64,000 nucleotides of DNA from Jacaranda mimosifolia (taxonomy: Eukaryota > Streptophyta > Magnoliopsida > Lamiales > Bignoniaceae). Shown here piece by piece: positions 60,507 to 64,000 of this stretch. A program made the position numbers and the translations under genes. The DNA lies in NCBI GenBank assembly GCA_018894105.1, contig CM032121.1, positions 2,419,507 to 2,483,506 of the forward strand. The letters are read 5' to 3'. Every line of letters starts with the position of its first letter. Position 1 is the stretch's first letter. Under the pieces are notes generated by a model that was not told the DNA's origin, made no database searches, and saw nothing but the letters and a program-made list of their open reading frames with translations.

Positions 60507-61215
60507 CTTTCACGTGAGTTTTTTCACCAATAATGCTCATGTCCTTTGTAACATAATTGATGGTGGGCGGACATGAATTTAAGGGTTTTTGTTTTTTTGT
60601 AAATCAATAAAATGGTAGAATTTTGTTTTTGGATTGTGCCTATGTAGAATTAGTGCTTGATTAAATAAAAAAGGGATTGTATAGATATTTTTTTATTGTA
60701 AAATTTGATTTTTATATTAATTGAAAAAAATGATTATATAGAATTCATTATATTGATAATGAATCACAAAATAAGACACAATATAGCAATATCTTCCATT
60801 AAAGGAAAAGTGAAAATAAGAATCTTGCATTAACTGACATACTATAGTTTTCTTTTTTCCTTTTTTTTTTTTTTTTTGCTAATTACAAAAAGTATTTTAT
60901 CTCCATATTTAAAAATTTTGTATGTCTCTGATGTGAAAAAAATAAATAATAAGAATTATGTCACACGTGTAATAAAATTTATAGGATGCTAATTTGACAT
61001 AATTCTATGTTTTTGTACAAAATTGTAGATCATATATACATAATATATATAAATATATGAAATAAAATATATAATTAAATATTAATTAAAATAGAAAATC
61101 AAAAATATAACAACCCAAATGCAAACAAACTTTTTTAAAAGAAAAATCACCATTTGTTCTGTTAATAAAAAGAAAACAAATAAATGAACCAATCAACATG
61201 GGATCCAGTCATGAT

Positions 61216-62411
61216 TAGAGGTGTCAAATGAGCCGGGCCGAGCCAGCCCGGCTCGTTTAACAAACGGTTAATGGCGGTCCAGGCCGAGTCGGGCCGGCTC
61301 ACGGGGCCGTTCACAGTCCGGACCGTGATGAGCTGAAAATTGAAAAGTCCGGCTCGGCTCAAAACCAACCCACTATATAGGTGAGTCGGTTTAAATATGA
61401 GCCAAGTTAGGCGGTTCGGCTCACGAGCTGGCTCGCGGGTGGGCCCGCGAGTTTCTTTTTTTTTTTTTTGAAAATGAATTTAAAATTTTGAAATTTTTAT
61501 ATTTATGTGATTATTAATGTTTTTTTCAACCCTTATACTTTTTTAAAAGACTTAATAATTTATACTTATGTGATTTTTAATATTTTACAACACTTAAATT
61601 TTTATAAAAACTTAGAAATTTATAATTATATTAAAAATTTTTTATCAATTATATTTTTTCAAAAACACCACCAAATAAGGTGGTGAGGGGTTTGGCATGG
61701 ACCCCTCTACCGATCATTAATTTAGAAAAAATAATTATATAGAGGTGGATTTGACCAAACCTCTAAATAAAAGTACATAATAATAACAAAAATAAAATAA
61801 AATAAACAACTTTGTAATATCTAAACATTTAAACATGTCCAATGATAAACCGGTCATTCACTCAAGTGATCTAAATCGCTCTCGAATTGAGATGCGATGG
61901 TGGATGCAGTTTCAAGCCATTCTTTATCGTCTTCTTCAAATTGAGGCAATGTGGTCTTCACCTTTCTTAATTTTTTTTTATAATTTATAATTTATAATTT
62001 AAAAATTAAAATTTCTTAATTATTGATTTATATATTTATAAAGTAATAAATTATAAATTATACATTCTTAATTATAAATTATAAATTTATAATTTTTTAA
62101 AATTAATAATTTGTAATTTGTAATTTAAAAATTATAAAATCTTAAATTTTTAAAAATTATAATTTATAATTTAAATTAAAAAAAATATTGCGGGCTAAGC
62201 GGGCTAGACCGTGTAGCCTGCGAGTTGGGCTAGCTCGCGGTCCTTCAAGGTCTGCGGGCCGAGCCGATCCCGAATTGCAAAATTTCAGCTCGAGACGGGT
62301 TTTCAAGCAAGCCGGTCTAGCCCAGTCCATATTAAAAAATTAAACGAGCCGAGTTGGGCTGATTTTTTTTGCGATCTGGGCCGATCCGCCCGGCCCGTTT
62401 TGACATCTCTA
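61216..62411. mobile_element. hAT-type element with 8-bp TSD upstream of PLAT-D
   Basis: TSD GTCATGAT (61208-61215) / GTCAGGAT (62412-62419). TIRs TAGAGGTGTCAAATGAGCC and, reversed, TAGAGATGTCAAAACGGGCC. Ends rich in GGCCGAGCC / GGCTCG; the middle very AT-rich. It lies about 195 bp before the PLAT-D start, so it separates the core promoter from older upstream sequence. Confidence 0.85.
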
Positions 62412-62536
62412 GTCAGGATGACGTCCAGACGCCCCATCAGTACAAGATCTGACAAACGTCTTTATACTTTATTTGGTAAGTTTTCCACCAATTTTTTCGC
62501 TTTATTTTTTTGGTTTTTTCCTCACATGTAAAGTAT

Positions 62537-62543
62537 TATAAAT
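62537..62543 (+). promoter_or_regulatory. TATA box of PLAT-D
   Basis: TATAAAT 64 bp before the start codon, after CCTCACATGTAAAG, conserved in all four copies. Confidence 0.65.
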
Positions 62544-62606
62544 TGTTGAGCTAAAAGGCAGCTCATTTTGCATTACAAGAAAAGAAAAACGTTGCATGCA
62601 ATCCCA

Positions 62607-63234
62607 ATGGCTGTCAACCGCCTCTTCTTCCATCTCATCGTCCTTGCCTCCATCTTCATCATCTGCATATTAGTAAGTATCTCTTTCTTCAATCACATCT
62701 CATAAATAATATATTCAAATTTCATGCACTAGAAAAAGGTTAATTGGCGATGACCCGTTTAAGTTTTGTGCATATTTTTGAAGTTTTTGTGCTCAAAATG
62801 TGGAAAAAATGCAGGATGATGAGAATTGTGTCTACACAGTGTATGTGAAGACGGGCTCAAGATTAGGGGCAGGGACGGACGCCAACATCAGCTTAAGTCT
62901 GTACGCTGTAAATGATCATGGAATTAAGATCGACAATCTGGTGTCATGGGGCGGGCTTATGGGCCCGAGACACAACTACTTCGAGAGGGGAAACCTTGAT
63001 GTCTTTAGTGGACGAGACAGGTGTTTGACCGAGTTTGTTTGTAAGATGAACCTCACATATGATGGAATGGGTTTGCTTCCCGGAAGGTATTGTGACTACA
63101 TCAATGTGACCACAACTGGGGTCCACAAGCATTGTGCTAAGATAAAGTTTAATGTGGATCAATGGCTGGCCACCGATGAGCCGCCGTATGCGCTCACTGC
63201 CATCAGGAACCACTGCAAGAAGCCTGTGATGTAG
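62607..63234 (+). CDS. PLAT-D: PLAT/LH2-domain protein, only intact copy
   Basis: Exon 1 62607-62672 encodes 22 residues (MAVNRLFFHLIVLASIFIIC...), a signal peptide or anchor. The intron is 142 bp (GT-AG, phase 0). Exon 2 62815-63234 encodes DDENCVYTVYVKTGS on to KKPVM, giving 161 residues. The PLAT/LH2 beta-barrel spans about 27-143, with the family stretch SWGGLMGPRHNYFERGNLDVFSG-like (66-88) and Cys at 27, 92, 98, 115, 129 and 146. Plant PLAT proteins of this type are small secreted or ER proteins promoting abiotic-stress tolerance; the role here is inferred. Odd points: the last two exon 1 codons are Ile-Leu where the paralogues have Arg-Ser, which makes the signal region more hydrophobic and could affect cleavage. 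TAC to TAG after KKPVM removes about 10 residues that copy C retains, and a 12-bp deletion lies just before. The 3' UTR hairpin is gone. The start follows a conserved GCATGCAATCCCA leader. Confidence 0.88.
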
Positions 63235-64000
63235 GATTCAAATTTGTCTCTGGTTTCTGTGGTGTAGAAGATCTTCGGGCTCTATTAGGGTTGAAAACCC
63301 TGCCCATATGTTTGTGGGCTTTCAGCTCTTTTGCTTTTAGCTATTAGGGTGGAAATAATATCATATTAGTAGTGAAACTTACATTATATCAATATGGTAT
63401 AATATTTATGGCTCATACAAAATTTCACCTATCCATTATTATTATTATTGGACAAGCAACTTTTCAATGTTTTCTATACATACATATGTCCAATTCAATG
63501 TAATTTCCTAAAGTTCATAGTTATAACTGTCTTTTGTCAGTAGGCCTGCAGCCTTTTTACAACGAAATGAGAAGTAAATAAATGTTCAGCTTACTTCATT
63601 TTTTCCTTTCTTGCCCCTCCACAAGAGGCAAGTCCGGTGAGTATACAAGAAAATGGGTTCTTAATGGATTTGATTCATCTTAGATTTATTTGGCTGGACC
63701 TCAAGTTCATTTATTCAAGTCATAATGAAGATGAAAATTACTATAAATATTTTAATATTTTCTAACTTTTCGCAAAATTAAATGATATATATTTAGATTG
63801 AATTCAAATTTATCATACACTTGTAATTGGAGAAATGAAGTCTGAATGTAGAATTTTTTTTTTCTCACCCTCCTGTTGATGCGTCTTTTTCTAAGGACAA
63901 AACTCTATCAAATTTGTAATTATGGGGCAATTCCTCAGTATAATTGGGCTTCAATATCTGGTGACATATCTAGTCATAATCAATTGGTGTTATTTATGAA
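63235..64000. repeat. PLAT-D 3' end fused to block Z
   Basis: The PLAT 3' sequence runs to about 63350 and then joins block Z at the point matching 28675 and 52190, so the hairpin, the usual AATAAA and some kilobases of flank are absent. An AATAAA at about 63576 could serve as a new polyadenylation signal. No further gene. Confidence 0.6.

Larger units (their letters stand above)
54925..64000 (+). repeat. Segmental unit 4 (carries PLAT-D), continues past the window
   Basis: Starts within block X at TTTATGCTTTAGACCC (as at 19788). Then a SINE (55333), the shared GTGGCC-containing block in tandem (55575 and 55675), a TIR element (55900), a large palindrome (56515), an hAT relative (58512), nested hATs (59273), an hAT (61216), PLAT-D, and directly block Z. 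Confidence 0.75.

Noticed and set aside
60335..60540. ORFs in the GC-rich ends of hAT elements (60335-60540, 61162-61368)
   Set aside because: They read through TIR and subterminal repeats and have no domain.

Overview
The window is AT-rich nuclear DNA from a flowering plant, very probably a eudicot. The evidence is an NDR1/HIN1-like (NHL) gene, PLAT/LH2-domain stress-protein genes with GT-AG introns, and a dense nest of plant-type DNA transposons (hAT, Mutator, CACTA, Tourist-like MITEs, Helitrons) and tRNA-derived SINEs. There is no prokaryotic signal. The species cannot be read from the sequence.

Layout. 1-3590: unique flank holding one intact single-exon NHL gene (2443-3213, minus strand). 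3590-64000: four diverged copies of a segmental unit, each carrying one two-exon PLAT gene. Unit 1 (about 3590-19230) has PLAT-A, unit 2 (19231-34335) PLAT-B, unit 3 (40208-54925, left part lost) PLAT-C, and unit 4 (54925 to the window end) PLAT-D. Only PLAT-D has an uninterrupted reading frame (161 residues). A has one nonsense codon and a lost C-terminus, B has a frameshift, a nonsense codon and a 10-bp deletion, and C has two nonsense codons.

Because the units are paralogous, many insertions can be dated and delimited against an empty site in another unit. These include: an 8.0-kb composite of head-to-tail Helitrons (5638-13639); hAT-type elements with 8-bp target-site duplications (TSDs), one of them inserted inside another; Tourist-like elements with TTA duplications; a 6.8-kb Mutator-like element (44765-51574) with long terminal inverted repeats (TIRs) and a perfect 9-bp TSD; a CACTA element (about 34336-40207) that has lost its left end; SINEs with 14-bp TSDs; and a 300-bp retroposed insert carrying an exon-like segment.

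The Mutator element carries a decayed mudrA-type transposase. On the opposite strand it also carries a small two-exon gene, apparently uninterrupted, for a GRF-type zinc-finger protein. The CACTA element carries decayed TNP2-type and Transposase_24-type genes.

The candidate functional host genes are the NHL gene and PLAT-D. Most other DNA is transposon debris and short shadow ORFs. All family calls come from reading motifs by eye; no database search was run.
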